NCBI RefSeq assembly: GCF_000150955.2
Contig: NC_011680.1
Location: 128,435-192,434 of the forward strand
Direction: 5' to 3'
Length of the DNA: 64,000 nt
From: Phaeodactylum tricornutum CCAP 1055/1
Lineage: Eukaryota > Bacillariophyta > Bacillariophyceae > Surirellales > Neidiaceae
A program made the translations under genes and the position numbers. Shown here piece by piece: positions 1 through 10,142 of the stretch (its first letter is position 1; the number at the start of each line of letters is the position of its first letter). Under the pieces are notes generated by a model. The model made no database searches. It had not been told where the DNA came from and worked only from the letters and a program-made list of their open reading frames with translations.

Positions 1-264
1 AAGAGTTTCGGCATCAACCGAGTCGTCTACGCTGCCCATGTAAAGCTCAGGTAGAGCGGAAAGCCCCGAACTTATGCTGTTATCTTTCATTATGGTGGGG
101 TGCTTCTTTGCGAGATGTTCAGTGCGTTGGAAAAGAACCTTGCAGGTGCGACGGAGCATATCGGTCGCTTTGGGTTCATCTTTCCAAAGCAGGCTTGCAG
201 CTGAAGATTCTGGACGAGACAAAAATTCCAGAAAATCTGATATTGAATCATCTCGCAGATTCAT
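1..264 (-). CDS. U3 snoRNP protein MPP10-like, N-terminal part (runs off the left edge)
   Basis: On the minus strand, ATG at 264 opens a frame of 88 codons without stop that leaves the window at base 1, so only the N-terminus is present. The end of the fragment, LPELYMG followed by DDSVDAETL (residues 71-88), resembles the conserved N-terminal block of MPP10, where LPEL is followed by a short acidic stretch and a residue run leading into a Trp-Gln motif. MPP10 is a scaffold of the U3 small nucleolar ribonucleoprotein that acts in the nucleolus in 18S rRNA processing. The preceding residues look like the helical N-terminal region of that family. No in-frame ATG exists upstream for at least 25 codons. 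The family call rests on a short match and would be settled by the rest of the gene. Confidence 0.55.
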   Translation of the reverse strand, partial: MNLRDDSISDFLEFLSRPESSAASLLWKDEPKATDMLRRTCKVLFQRTEHLAKKHPTIMKDNSISSGLSALPELYMGSVDDSVDAETL

Positions 265-771
265 TGTATTAAAACTATCTGTAGGCCACAAGCGATGCAC
301 GCTATGGTCAGCTCGTGAAGTTGAACGCCTTACTATCAGATCACTTTTTGGAAAGGGGGATTGTCTTTATTTTTTTGTCGTTTTGATCGAGAGTGGAACG
401 ACGATGCTTTTCTTTGGCTTTGATGCGTTTTGGTCTGTCCGCTGCATTGTCACCGAAAATGTCCGTGTCGCAGCGGATCACTATTGCTCGCAAAGCATGA
501 ATAGTGACGTCTGCGCTAACGTTATTTTACACTAGCTAGAAACTATTGTTGCCCCATTTACTTTTCAATGTGGAGCAACAGTCAGCAGAGGATGCCAATC
601 TAGAGGTCACACAGCCCTTGTTTACTCCGTTTTAAAATGTTACCTTATGCAAGTATGGGATGCAGTGATTGGCTGGATATGGGCTTGCAAAAACGAGTCC
701 CAAGCAATGTTGCAAAAGACAAACTTTCCCAGAGGCTGCCGACCTCTTGGTGTTCAAGGTGATGCAGCAGC

Positions 772-780
772 TAACTGTAA
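772..780 (-). promoter_or_regulatory. TTACAGTTA element upstream of MPP10-like gene
   Basis: Exact copy on the minus strand, 508 bp before the MPP10-like ATG and in sense with it. Part of the recurrent intergenic element described in the findings. Confidence 0.35.
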
Positions 781-840
781 ACTTGACAAATGCAAGGTCA
801 AGCACATTGCCACATGCATGTGTACTACAGTTGTCAAGTT
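780..840. repeat. Short inverted repeat (foldback)
   Basis: Ten-base arms AACTTGACAA (780-789) and TTGTCAAGTT (831-840) are perfect inverted copies. Including flanks, the match is about 13 of 15 bases. The loop is about 41 bases. It could be a small hairpin or the trace of a miniature element; no target-site duplication is evident. Confidence 0.4.
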
Positions 841-1132
841 CACCGTCAGGATGATTAGGATTCTTAAAACATTTGCCAGAGCACATGTCAAAAAACCGTA
901 ACAACAAAAGCAACCGGAGTACTCCCTTGGAAGACAAATACCAAGGAAATGGCAATAAAGAACTGGGAAAAAGGAGACAACCTTACTAATGAACTTCCAC
1001 AAGGACATCTGAGACATAACCATCACTTTGCCATTGACCAGTCTACGGCCAAGTGCCAAGACCCAAGTCCCATCTTAGCAACATTAAAGATTCTTTGACA
1101 TTAAATCTAGCCCCTATATTGCTTACATTAGC

Positions 1133-1141
1133 TAACTGTAA
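1133..1141 (-). promoter_or_regulatory. TTACAGTTA element, second copy upstream of MPP10-like gene
   Basis: Exact copy, 869 bp before the MPP10-like ATG, in sense with that gene, in the context cTTACAGTTAG. Confidence 0.35.
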
Positions 1142-2062
1142 GCAAAATTTGAGCTGCCAGAGAACAACCAGAACTTTAATTGCATCTGACAGTTAATATC
1201 TTGTAATTTTGTAGTTTGACAGCAAATGAATGACTATAGCGCCAGGCTTGCCTAGGTTTGGTGAAGCTTGCTGAGATAAAGGACCAACTAGCTAGAGGAT
1301 ATCTCAAGAAGAGATGCCAGGGTCATCACAGAAGTCTAGTCTTGTGTACATTGGATAATGTGCTCACTATACACTAAATTTTTTTCTAACATTGAGGCAC
1401 TCTGCAAGCTGTACATCTAGTCCTTTTGTGTGCCTATAGCTACAGCAGTTCGCCCACAAAGGATGGTTTCTCCCAATGCAACACCTTGCATAATACAACA
1501 TGGAAACGAGGTATAGAATCCTAGTCTGGATATTGGAATGCCAAAGGATGGAGCACCATTAAGACAATAAGAGGTTGTTCTGCCTAGAGCAAACTGTTAG
1601 TGCCCTACAGTATGCCCTTTTCCAAGTGGTGATTAGCTATCAGAAGTGGGAACACAGCTCTATTGAGTAAGTATCCTTCACACTTCAATAGGACCTTCGA
1701 ATGCCTTCCATAGTTGCACTGACAAAGGAACATAGCGACGGATGACACACGCACGTCTGCGACATCTGATGACATGCCAGAGTGTCACTTATACTCTACA
1801 ATTCCATCTTGACTGCCAGTAAGATATCAAATGATGCGCAATTCGGCCCAGACCAAAGTTTTCAGGATTCGCATTTTTGTTCCGGTGTGGAGGCCAGCAT
1901 TCCGATGAGCCAGCGAGCTCTAATATCGAATACTCTGAACCATACAAAAGATGGTTGCAGCATTACGTAGATCTTTTTGTCTTGATAAAAAGTGGGTGAA
2001 ATTGCGTGCAGCAATCGTTTTTAAGAGGCTTTGATTGTTTTTCTGTGCTCTGATCTTCCCAA

Positions 2063-3325
2063 ATGAGTGATAACAACAATACGAACCACAGATGTGAGCC
2101 AAAGAACGATCATGGCGAGAGCGTCGCATCTGTTGCTAGCATCTATCAGCTCAATGGACAAAGAGTTCGTCATACACGCATCAACTCTACAAAGTACAAA
2201 GACACTTTTGATGATTCTAGAATGGTCGTAGTTCGCTATTTCTTGGACCGTCCGGGCTACGATTTACACAATGCCACTGCCCGCCTCTGGTTCCACCCCC
2301 CGACGATTTGCTCCCCCGAAGATGTACGGTACTTTCTCAAGAACCAAGGCGTTTCCCTCGAGGGTCTTCTTATAGAAATATACTTGGACACATTTGAAAG
2401 TTTTATGGTGCTAGAATCTTGCGCAGCAAATTGTGTCGAATGGAGCTTCGAAGGGACAAGCTATCAGGATCCAGGTATTTTAAATATACGATTGACTGAT
2501 CTGATTGACGCCACCATGGAAAATGTATCTTCAACAACTCGGCTAGTTCATCCTACAAAATATGGCGCCACAAAAGAACAGGCCAATACGTCGCCCGTCG
2601 GTCTTTTTTCCTTCTCGATGGTTCAAGCCATGCAGACGATGCAAGTCATGAGCAAGTTGATTCCAGACAGTGTCGCTGAATCGTGGACGTTGACCAATGG
2701 TCCCTACATGTTTTTCCTTGGAGGGGTAGTTCAGTTCGTGGTGGGAATTTTCCAAGTACTGCGAGGCAACATCTACGGAGCTACTGCTTTTCTTGCGTTC
2801 GGAGGCTTTTTGATGGCCGATGGTGCAGGAATAATACTTCGAAATCATTTCTCCGATGCTGGAAGTCGTGCCGTAGAGCTTATTGGAGTTCCCGATCCAT
2901 GGGGCAACTTCTTCCGTCACGCGTACATCTGTGCTTTCTGTTGTGTATTGCTAAAGCAGACTCTGGTTATGAACAAGCTGACAACTGGCTTGATTGCAGT
3001 TGTCTGCACAAAACTTGCCGCAAGCTCTTTCACTGGTTGGAGTGAAACTTTTGAATGGATGGAAATCGCTTTGGGGTGGATTGTATCCGTGTTTGCCTTT
3101 TACGTTTTCACAGTCGAAGTGACAAACGAAGTGTATCATCGGGAGGTCTTCCCGATGTACAAATGGTCAGAAAGGCACAGTCCTGAAGAGCTGTTTGGTG
3201 CTACTGGTCGCATTGGGACGCTCACATCTAAAGCAACCAAGCTTCGCCAGGCAAACTACCCCACCCCTTTGAATATTCGCTGGGCAAACACAATGCACGG
3301 ATCGCAACAACTCCAAGACAATTAA
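2063..3325 (+). CDS. GPR1/FUN34/YaaH (AceTr) family acetate transporter-like membrane protein
   Basis: A single-exon 420-aa protein starting at ATG 2063. The C-terminal half carries the family signature SPVGLFSFSM (from residue 177, the equivalent of NPAPLGL) and then the hallmark segment with GGVVQF, RGNIYGATAF and a Gly-rich helix. About six membrane segments lie between residues 205 and 360. Members move acetate or other small monocarboxylates across the plasma or organelle membrane, and some are ammonium-linked. The odd part is the first 170 residues, a soluble extension rich in charged and aromatic residues that short bacterial SatP and yeast members lack; its function is not recognisable. 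There is no signal peptide, so the N-terminus probably faces the cytosol. The family assignment is good; the substrate is inferred. Confidence 0.8.
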   Translation: MSDNNNTNHRCEPKNDHGESVASVASIYQLNGQRVRHTRINSTKYKDTFDDSRMVVVRYFLDRPGYDLHNATARLWFHPPTICSPEDVRYFLKNQGVSLEGLLIEIYLDTFESFMVLESCAANCVEWSFEGTSYQDPGILNIRLTDLIDATMENVSSTTRLVHPTKYGATKEQANTSPVGLFSFSMVQAMQTMQVMSKLIPDSVAESWTLTNGPYMFFLGGVVQFVVGIFQVLRGNIYGATAFLAFGGFLMADGAGIILRNHFSDAGSRAVELIGVPDPWGNFFRHAYICAFCCVLLKQTLVMNKLTTGLIAVVCTKLAASSFTGWSETFEWMEIALGWIVSVFAFYVFTVEVTNEVYHREVFPMYKWSERHSPEELFGATGRIGTLTSKATKLRQANYPTPLNIRWANTMHGSQQLQDN

Positions 3326-4329
3326 CAGTGCTTGAGGATGGTACAGAGTTCTTCCATATATGTCGTTGATAATGTAAACAAGCACATTATGCTGCCCAAC
3401 CACTATCGACTAACACAACATAGACTATTTTATGCAGAACAACTCGTGGATCAGTGCAGTACCCATATCAATCTCGCCAAAACACTCTATGAAGAGGTAG
3501 CAATCTATGGCAGGCCATATGTGCTCCTGAAAACGAAAAAGTGCTTGTTCTTGAAAATGGTTGTGAACAAGTCCAACGAAAGCAACGAATACCTGCTGAG
3601 ATTATGCGCATTTGCTCATTCAAAGTGGGCGTATGGAAATTTGTGCCTGTCAATGAAGCTGGGCGTTGCTCGAAATTCGGACCAATCAAGTGGGTAAGAA
3701 GTAGAAGCAGCGCTGGATTGCTTCTATACGGGGCTTTGAAAACCACAAAGCAGACTTTACGTAGGAGATCCCGGGCATCAACCAGCTATTACAAAAAGCG
3801 CCACTTCCGAAAATCCAATTCGATAGATACCAGGCCCGACGTCATGTCATTCGTGACGATGTTCGCCGCATGAGGAATTGTCTCTCAATGCCAACAGCGT
3901 ATTCCGCCACATGACAGAGAATAGAAAGTTTTCCGACGCAAGCATGGCCCTACTGTCGAGGTTAACCGGGTCGTGACCTTTTCGTTAGTGCGAAAGATTA
4001 CAGAAAGGAAAGAATGAGATACGTCGCCTCATGGTGGAAGCCAAAAGCAACGAATGGAATTCGCAGCCAACGAGCGATATGATTTTTTAACTGTAAATAT
4101 TTACAGTTATTCCTATTTGAAACATTATGGATTCACAGTCAAACCGCTCCCAGTGTTTTTTTTTTGAAGCCTTTCGAAGGTCTGCACAAATCAAGCTATC
4201 AATATCACCACTCCAGGCGATAGACAAGGCGATTGATTTGATTTTGTTCACTTCTCTGATATTGGATCATATTTACAGCCAGTCTTACATCCACCGTACT
4301 ATAAACAAGAAGAAATAACGTTTTGTGAA
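3326..4329. other. Spacer with decayed-looking open frames and the ISN1 promoter
   Basis: About 1 kb. Two overlapping open frames of about 110-120 codons lie between 3332 and 3873, but they have no recognised motif, conflicting frames and no plausible splice link, so I do not call genes. The stretch looks like ordinary or decayed sequence. It ends with the palindromic TTACAGTTA site at 4088-4109. Confidence 0.5.
4088..4109. promoter_or_regulatory. 22-bp perfect palindrome built from two TTACAGTTA copies
   Basis: TAACTGTAA at 4088-4096 and TTACAGTTA at 4101-4109 are inverted around the centre ATAT, giving a perfect 22-bp palindrome. It lies 221 bp before the ISN1 ATG. The symmetry suggests a dimeric DNA-binding protein, although a simple chance juxtaposition is possible. 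Confidence 0.45.
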
Positions 4330-5935
4330 ATGTCTTTTTCATCGCGCCGCCGAAATTATCTGCTGGTGCCCCATCGTCGAGACGGCTTGATTGAATGGTA
4401 CGTAGTCATCCAGTAGAATCTCGATATATTTCCACCGTGAAATTGTGTCTCTAACACTTCCGCACAACGCCGCCTCTAGGATGAAATCGATGCTTCAGCA
4501 CTCTTTTGTTCTCGATGCCTTGGAAACGACTGGTGCCGACACCTTTTCGCACTTTGAAATTTTAATCAATGAACATAGAAGAATGAGCGAACAGAACAAT
4601 CAGCAAGTGAGTCGTTTGCAACAACTGGTGCCGACAATCGGTATGTTTCACACCCACCTACCTCTCCGTCGGGCGTTTGAAGTATATAACGAAAAGCACA
4701 AATTGACGAAAAGACAGCATATCCAGATTTCATTCAATGAGATTCGTCATATTTTGAACCTAGCTCAGATTATGGCTCTCCGCAAAAATGTCTCTGGAGA
4801 AAGGCGGCATCCTTTGGATATCTTTGCGCCGGAGCTAGAGCCAAATTCTTTTGTCAGCTGCAGAAAGTCTGACGATGTCGAGATCGCAGACGGAGATTCG
4901 ACCGTGGACAAGGATATTCCTCCGGGTCAGCTCAATGGTCCTCGTTTGATAACTTTCGATGGAGATCAGACTCTTTATGCTGACGGCGCAAACTTTGACA
5001 GTAATCCTCGACTCGCCAATTACCTGTATTTGCTACTTCGCCATGGAGTATCTGTTGCTGTTGTTACTGCCGCCGGATACGAGTACAATGTCGAAAAGTA
5101 TGAATATCGTCTTTCGGGACTTCTGCATTTTTTCAGACAACGAGGGCTTTCAAATGCCGAATGTGCGCGATTCTACTTGTTTGGAGGAGAGTGCAACTAC
5201 TTATTTCAGCTAGGACATGGGTATAGACTGCAGCCTGTGAAGGAATATGGGCCGGGTGGGTGGATTACGTCTACTTCATTCATCAAAGAAAGCCCCGGGA
5301 ACTGGTCCGAAGCCCATATCAACACGGTTTTGGACTTGGCTGAATCCAACGCCAACGAGACCTTGAAGGAGCTGAACCTTCGAGGACGCATTGTCCGCAA
5401 ACGGCGATCAGTTGGGCTGTGTCCGAATCATGGACAAGAAATACCTAGAGAGAGTCTAGACGAACTAGTTCTCCGCTCTCACGAGAAGCTCAACCGTATG
5501 AATGAAGGTACTGGCCCTGGAATACCTTACTGCGCCTTCAATGGTGGAACTGATGCTTGGGTCGATGTTGGCAATAAAAGGGTTGGAGTTCAGGTTCTGC
5601 AATCCTATCTTGGAATTCCAGTGCAAGAAACACTGCACATTGGTGATCAATTTCTGAACACCGGCAACGACTACGCAGCGCGCGACGTCAGCTGCTGTGT
5701 ATGGATAATTAGTCCCCAGGAAACTACGTATATTCTTAAGTTGATACTTCGGCTTGCAGGAGTGAGTGTGATCTTGCCAGACGAAAATGGTAAGAACGAC
5801 GGAGTATCTTCAAGCGATGATAGGTCCGATTCTGGCGAGCGACAATCGATGAAGATCGATTTTGGAGAAATTCAGCGTCGATCTCAGGTTGTGCAGCATA
5901 TGGATGTCTATACCGGTGATCTTATCCAGAAGTAA
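4330..5935 (+). CDS. ISN1: IMP-specific 5'-nucleotidase (ISN1 family)
   Basis: Gene model join(4330..4397, 4480..5935), 507 aa. The short first exon encodes MSFSSRRRN...RRDGLIEW and is joined through a phase-2 intron of 82 bp (gtacgt...ctctag, with a CTAAC branch-like site at 4451) to MKSMLQHSFVLDAL. This restores the family N-terminus (RRDxxIEWxKxLL..SFVL), so the long frame's apparent start at 4445 is intronic. The catalytic HAD-like motif FDGDQTLYADG lies near residue 183, and GGTDAWVDVGNKRVGVQ and HIGDQFLNTGND near the C-terminus form the rest of the active site. The enzyme dephosphorylates IMP to inosine in purine turnover and is probably cytosolic. Length is slightly above the usual 440-450 aa because of an acidic, Ser-rich tail. 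Confidence 0.92.
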
Positions 5936-5961
5936 TGAATATGTTTTACGTCTATAGTAGC

Positions 5962-7260
5962 TTACGTGCTCTTCACATGACCGTTTATTGCTTGTCGTCT
6001 TCCCGAGGGAGCGATACTAAAACATGAAATGTTGAGGAGGCAGCATATTTCATGAATTTGAATCGTTACTTTCATGCAAAAATATGTGAATACCGCTGAG
6101 GAATACGCCGAGAGGAATGTTTCGGTTTCTTCTCCAGACCGTAACCATCCGGTGCAGATAGCAATTGCAAATGCTACCAACGGTAACAAAGGCCATCGAA
6201 AGAATTTATATGGTTCCTTCGTCATATGAGAGAGCATTAAGTCCGTCGTCATTTCCACAAATAGAGTAGCGCAGAGATGGAGACTGATCCGGGGAGAGTT
6301 TAACCACACAGAAAGATCCATAAATCCAACTGCCAGTGTACAAACACAAAGCGTGGCAAACGGCAAAAGCCTAATCAGCACATGAGCACCGTATAATTGA
6401 AGAAGATGCAGAATCTTGAAAGAAATCTCTTGAAAGAATCCGACGCTAGATGCCAGAACAAGTAAATCAGCGTTTCTAAGCCCCGACTCTGGCAGAATCG
6501 TCAATAAAAACGACGGTAAAATGGGCGTCAGAAGCGGTGCTAGAACTTCGCTCCACCAATTATTTTGCAGCCAAAACGTTGGACCGTACATGTATGAGGT
6601 TAAGCTCATCAAAGCTCCCCCAATAAGCCCTTCGTTTGGACCGTTCACGATCGGCAAAATTAGCTTTCCTGTATGATATTCCTCCCACGTTCCAACATAA
6701 AATAATGCATAAGGTCCGAAAAGAATAACGAAACAAAGCGACACATCATGTAAGGGATTCAAGGCCATAGCGACGATCCAATTCGCTGATCCGAATAGAG
6801 AGTTTACCGCGTCACAGCCGTGATCGAAAAGCAAACCCAAGGGCGAGCTGCTTCCCGTTCGACGCGCTTGCTTTCCATCCATATTGTCCAGCGTCTGATA
6901 CAGCAGGATTGCAATCGCGTTGAGGAGGAAAACCCACCGAGGCGGGTCTTTCTGCGATTCCAGGGTCGGCGCGTAGCACCACATGGCACAGTATGCCAGG
7001 ATCATTAGCATAAGGCCTGATAAAGTTATGGTGTTTGGGGCCAGCGACAGTGGTGTCAAGTGATCTACACAAAACGAGGCCAATGGAGATAAAATGTACT
7101 TGTAAATCAGTGACCGGTCTTCTCCATTGTATTGAAACAGAGGAAGCTCTCTTGCGGCTCGCGAGGAAATGTAGTAAAAGGAACTGTCCAGGTTTGCGTT
7201 CCCGTGCTCACTGTCAGTGAGGTCTGCAGAAGCAGCCTTTCTTGTGGTGTCTTCCGGCAT
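5962..7260 (-). CDS. CDP-alcohol phosphotransferase (ethanolamine/choline phosphotransferase-like)
   Basis: A 432-aa single-exon protein from ATG 7260. The family active-site pattern DGx2ARx8Gx3Dx3D is complete at D128, G129, A132, R133, G142, D146 and D150, preceded by YQTLDNM. About eight to ten hydrophobic segments follow, as in yeast EPT1/CPT1 and human CEPT1. The enzyme condenses CDP-ethanolamine or CDP-choline with diacylglycerol, the last step of phosphatidylethanolamine or phosphatidylcholine synthesis in the ER membrane. Which head group it prefers cannot be read from the sequence. It is convergent with ISN1, with only 26 bp between the stop codons, so the 3' UTRs must overlap or be very short. 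Confidence 0.88.
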   Translation of the reverse strand: MPEDTTRKAASADLTDSEHGNANLDSSFYYISSRAARELPLFQYNGEDRSLIYKYILSPLASFCVDHLTPLSLAPNTITLSGLMLMILAYCAMWCYAPTLESQKDPPRWVFLLNAIAILLYQTLDNMDGKQARRTGSSSPLGLLFDHGCDAVNSLFGSANWIVAMALNPLHDVSLCFVILFGPYALFYVGTWEEYHTGKLILPIVNGPNEGLIGGALMSLTSYMYGPTFWLQNNWWSEVLAPLLTPILPSFLLTILPESGLRNADLLVLASSVGFFQEISFKILHLLQLYGAHVLIRLLPFATLCVCTLAVGFMDLSVWLNSPRISLHLCATLFVEMTTDLMLSHMTKEPYKFFRWPLLPLVAFAIAICTGWLRSGEETETFLSAYSSAVFTYFCMKVTIQIHEICCLLNISCFSIAPSGRRQAINGHVKST

Positions 7261-7965
7261 TGAATACCTTGAGCATACAATGTGGAATCTGAGAAGCGAC
7301 GCAATCGAATAAAATGTCTCTGTCAGATATTTAGGGCCGTGCTTCAGAATAATAGACGCATCATCTGTTGTTCCTTGTCATTGTCGGCTCTTTCACATTT
7401 GTCTACTCGGTCACTGTCAGCCAAAGATAGATAGTAGGGGTTGTCCAGAGATCGCGGCCAGGGTGGTAGGTCTTGCCTCTTGATATCGCCTGGCCGTCGC
7501 CGGTTCTCAAATTGTATTGATTTTCCCTCCGGTGTCAATTAATGTAAGTTTACATCAACAGTAAGCCTTCCCCGATTACTTCCAGAGTTACTATTGAAAA
7601 AGATACCGGCAGCCGTGGTAAACAGTTTCTTTAATGGAACCTTTGGAGATACCACATTCTTTCCCTCCGGGAGACTCTAGCGGTTAATTGTTCGGGGTTT
7701 TTTGCTAGATCATTGCGCCATTGTGCTGGTCAAAATGTAATCTTTGGGCTGCTGTGCTGAAAGGGTCTGCCCCCTTGTCGCCTGCAACTATGTTGGAAAC
7801 AACCGAGAAATCATCCAACGATATCGTAACAATAAAGGCGGGCCAGCTATCACGAGAAATGCCTTACATCAACTGTATTACAGTCTCGGTAGCTAGGAGA
7901 AAGAGATATCGATCAACTGAGTTTTGGAAGAATAAGCGCTTCTTCAAAACTCTTTGTTTCGCAAG
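7261..7965. other. Divergent promoter region
   Basis: About 700 bp between the phosphotransferase (minus) and the small membrane protein (plus). An interrupted palindrome-like stretch, TGTAAGTTTACA, lies at 7543-7554. A 64-codon minus-strand open frame at 7344-7538 has no recognisable content. Confidence 0.5.
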
Positions 7966-8391
7966 ATGGAAGAATTTGATAGAGTGAGTAATCGTGTTAC
8001 ACTGGTCGGCGGAATGGGTGCAATTGCCGGAGTTGCGATCGGCATGTACAAAGGCCACCCCCTTCCACGGACTTCCGGTTTAACGGTTGTATCATGTGCA
8101 CTTGCGGGCACCGCTTGTTTTGGTGCCGAACGATTCGTATCGTTAGCCGGAAATCGTTTACTAGGCCTCGACCGAACGCTAGGCCACTGGGAACGGACTT
8201 TCTTTTCGCATGTAGTGGGCGGGTCCATCGGGGGAGCTTTGCTTGGAGCGCTGTACATGAGACGACCAATACGCGGGGTAGTATTCTTTACTCCAGTGAT
8301 GATGGTAGTGGCTCTTGGAGAAGTGCTCTTTGAAGACCTGAAGAACGACAAATTAGAGAGTGCAATGAGAAACGAGTCTGGTCTCCCGTAA
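7966..8391 (+). CDS. Small Gly-rich membrane protein, unknown (possibly Tim17-like)
   Basis: A 141-aa protein from ATG 7966 (context AAGATGG). The open frame extends four codons upstream only through a TTG. Three or four hydrophobic segments are present: about residues 10-27, 40-57, 86-100 and 105-123, with Gly/Ala-rich spacing such as LVGGMGAIAGVAIGM and HVVGGSIGGALLGAL. Gly-spaced helices of this kind recall the Tim17/Tim22/Tim23 and NDUFA11 group, but I cannot confirm that family. No presequence is evident. Treat as a conserved-looking unknown membrane protein. Confidence 0.6.
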   Translation: MEEFDRVSNRVTLVGGMGAIAGVAIGMYKGHPLPRTSGLTVVSCALAGTACFGAERFVSLAGNRLLGLDRTLGHWERTFFSHVVGGSIGGALLGALYMRRPIRGVVFFTPVMMVVALGEVLFEDLKNDKLESAMRNESGLP

Positions 8392-8654
8392 AACGTAGAG
8401 GCAAACGCAACTAATAGGCTGCTGCAACATAGAAAGTACATATTTTGTTTGTTAGAGTTTGTGATGATCCGGCAGCGCAGTAAAGAAAAACAGGCAACAA
8501 CTATTCTAAGCATTGCCCTTGCCACATTTCCTTTCGTGCTCGCTGACTGTGATAACAAAAAGGGTAGTGTGATAATGCACTGCACTGCAGTAAAATTATC
8601 TCTTCAACATTTTACTTTGAAGACATATATTGAGATTTTGGGATCAAACCAAGA

Positions 8655-10142
8655 CTACGAAGGAACGAATTGCATTGGCTCATTCCAGACCCATTTGTTA
8701 GCCGCCCACTTGGTGCCTTTTTGGACAGGGCAAGCACCGTGCAAGCTGTATTCATCTAATGCACCATCGGGTGTCATGCTGTAAAATATGATGACTTTAC
8801 CTTTTTCTGGTTTGACCTTGAGCCCAGTTTTACAATCTTTCATGCTTGTCTCTTGTGCCCCATTGAAGCGAGGAAAGACCGTTTCGCCTCCTTTTTCTAC
8901 ATCACTCAAGTACCAGAACACGGTTGCCATGCGGTTACGATGCCCGTTTCTAATGAGCGCTAATGTTCGCTTGTCTTTCGTGTAGAGCGCTGGATCAAAA
9001 TAATCAGCGTGCGAATCGTATTTCTCGGTTACATCGTAGCGCAGGACCTGTACATCTTCCTGGTGTCTACGTGGTATACGAACGAGACTCGCAGTCCGGT
9101 AATCAATATCCGTAAGTATTGCGTCATCGTGGGCTCGAATGAAAGCACTTTGGGAAGTCCGAAAATCTGATGCCGGTCGACCTTGGTCTTTGTCCATGAG
9201 TGTGACCTCGGAATACTCCATGTGAGGCTCGGCAGTTTCCTGAATGTAGGTGCACTCATCATCCGAAAGAAATCCTTCGACGGACAAGACGAGCGGCACA
9301 AGTGATAGGGTTTCTAAAGTGACAGCACGGCTCATGTTCTTAAAAAAGGGACTTCCGTGCGGCATGATCGAATACAGCTCAATCGAACGAGTAAAACCAA
9401 CACGTACCCCCGGCCACTCAAACTGACCACCACTGAACAACAGTGAGAGCCCTCTAGATGCCAAAAGCGACACTACGAAACCAACATGTGGTTCTTCAAA
9501 GTCGCCGACTACTAAGTCTTGGCCATGTGGTGTAAATATCGCCCAAGGCTGATGGTGCTGGTGGATATCGGGGAGTGACAGATGAGAGGTCATAGTTGTA
9601 CGTATAGCTTGCCAAGACGTTGATTCGGACACTTTGATCGAAGACGTCAATTTTTTCTTGCCGCCTTTGTAAAACTCGATTGACCACATTATTTCTCCGT
9701 CGGCAGCAGTATCCGAGTGGTGTATTCTGTCAAAACAGATGATGTTAAAGCCCGACACCTCTTGGTCGTGCCAGAACTGTGCCAGCTTTTGCTGGGTACA
9801 AGGAAACTCAGGTTTCTGAAGCCTACTTGCAGTTTCGTCTTCGTTGGTACCCGGTATATTCGCCGCTTGTGTATGCAACTTTCTTTCTGGAGTCCCAAGC
9901 GGCAAAAACTTATCGACTACTTGAGGCGTTCTCACATCTTGCTTGAAGCTCGTCCATACGGCCAGTGTAGAGTTCCGAAAAGAAGGATGCTGATGTAGAA
10001 CACCAGCGCCAACCGCCGCAAGTGCCAAGATGACTCCATGAACCAAGGAGAGATGGTGTGTTCCTGGAATAGTAGTAGACTCAGGTGCAGCGTTCGTTTC
10101 TTGATCTGCTGGGATCGCCCGTTCCTTTTGTCCCTTGGTCAT
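8655..10142 (-). CDS. Prolyl 4-hydroxylase-type 2-oxoglutarate/Fe(II) dioxygenase
   Basis: A 495-aa protein starting at ATG 10142; the frame is open six codons further only through a TTG. A single hydrophobic segment near residues 33-52 acts as a signal anchor, placing the enzyme in the ER/Golgi lumen. The C-terminal P4Hc domain (about residues 290-490) holds the iron ligands H378 and D380 in YDSHADYFDP and H468 in YSLHGACPV, with K478 in KGTKWAANKWVW to bind 2-oxoglutarate. The reaction is hydroxylation of peptidyl proline, typically in secreted or cell-wall glycoproteins. About 230 residues between the anchor and the catalytic domain are not a domain I recognise. The 3' end faces the small membrane protein gene 263 bp away. 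Confidence 0.9.
   Translation of the reverse strand: MTKGQKERAIPADQETNAAPESTTIPGTHHLSLVHGVILALAAVGAGVLHQHPSFRNSTLAVWTSFKQDVRTPQVVDKFLPLGTPERKLHTQAANIPGTNEDETASRLQKPEFPCTQQKLAQFWHDQEVSGFNIICFDRIHHSDTAADGEIMWSIEFYKGGKKKLTSSIKVSESTSWQAIRTTMTSHLSLPDIHQHHQPWAIFTPHGQDLVVGDFEEPHVGFVVSLLASRGLSLLFSGGQFEWPGVRVGFTRSIELYSIMPHGSPFFKNMSRAVTLETLSLVPLVLSVEGFLSDDECTYIQETAEPHMEYSEVTLMDKDQGRPASDFRTSQSAFIRAHDDAILTDIDYRTASLVRIPRRHQEDVQVLRYDVTEKYDSHADYFDPALYTKDKRTLALIRNGHRNRMATVFWYLSDVEKGGETVFPRFNGAQETSMKDCKTGLKVKPEKGKVIIFYSMTPDGALDEYSLHGACPVQKGTKWAANKWVWNEPMQFVPS

Larger units (their letters stand above)
265..2062. other. Gene-poor spacer between MPP10-like and acetate-transporter-like genes
   Basis: About 1.8 kb with no open frame that looks like a protein. 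It holds two copies of the TTACAGTTA element (772-780 and 1133-1141, sense to the MPP10-like gene) and a short foldback: AACTTGACAA at 780-789 is repeated inverted at 831-840 with partly matching flanks. Both neighbouring genes read away from this region, so it should hold both promoters. Open frames of 60-150 codons here have no recognisable motifs and most start without ATG. Confidence 0.6.

Noticed and set aside
74-535. A 153-codon plus-strand open frame at the left edge
   Set aside because: Antisense to the MPP10-like coding part, no motif and a non-family sequence. It is a shadow.
632-1059. Overlapping minus-strand open frames of about 100 codons
   Set aside because: No motif, conflicting frames, and no splice link to a neighbour. 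Composition matches the surrounding spacer.
3332-3873. Possible small gene downstream of the acetate-transporter-like gene
   Set aside because: Two overlapping frames without recognisable content; neither gives a coherent product when joined.
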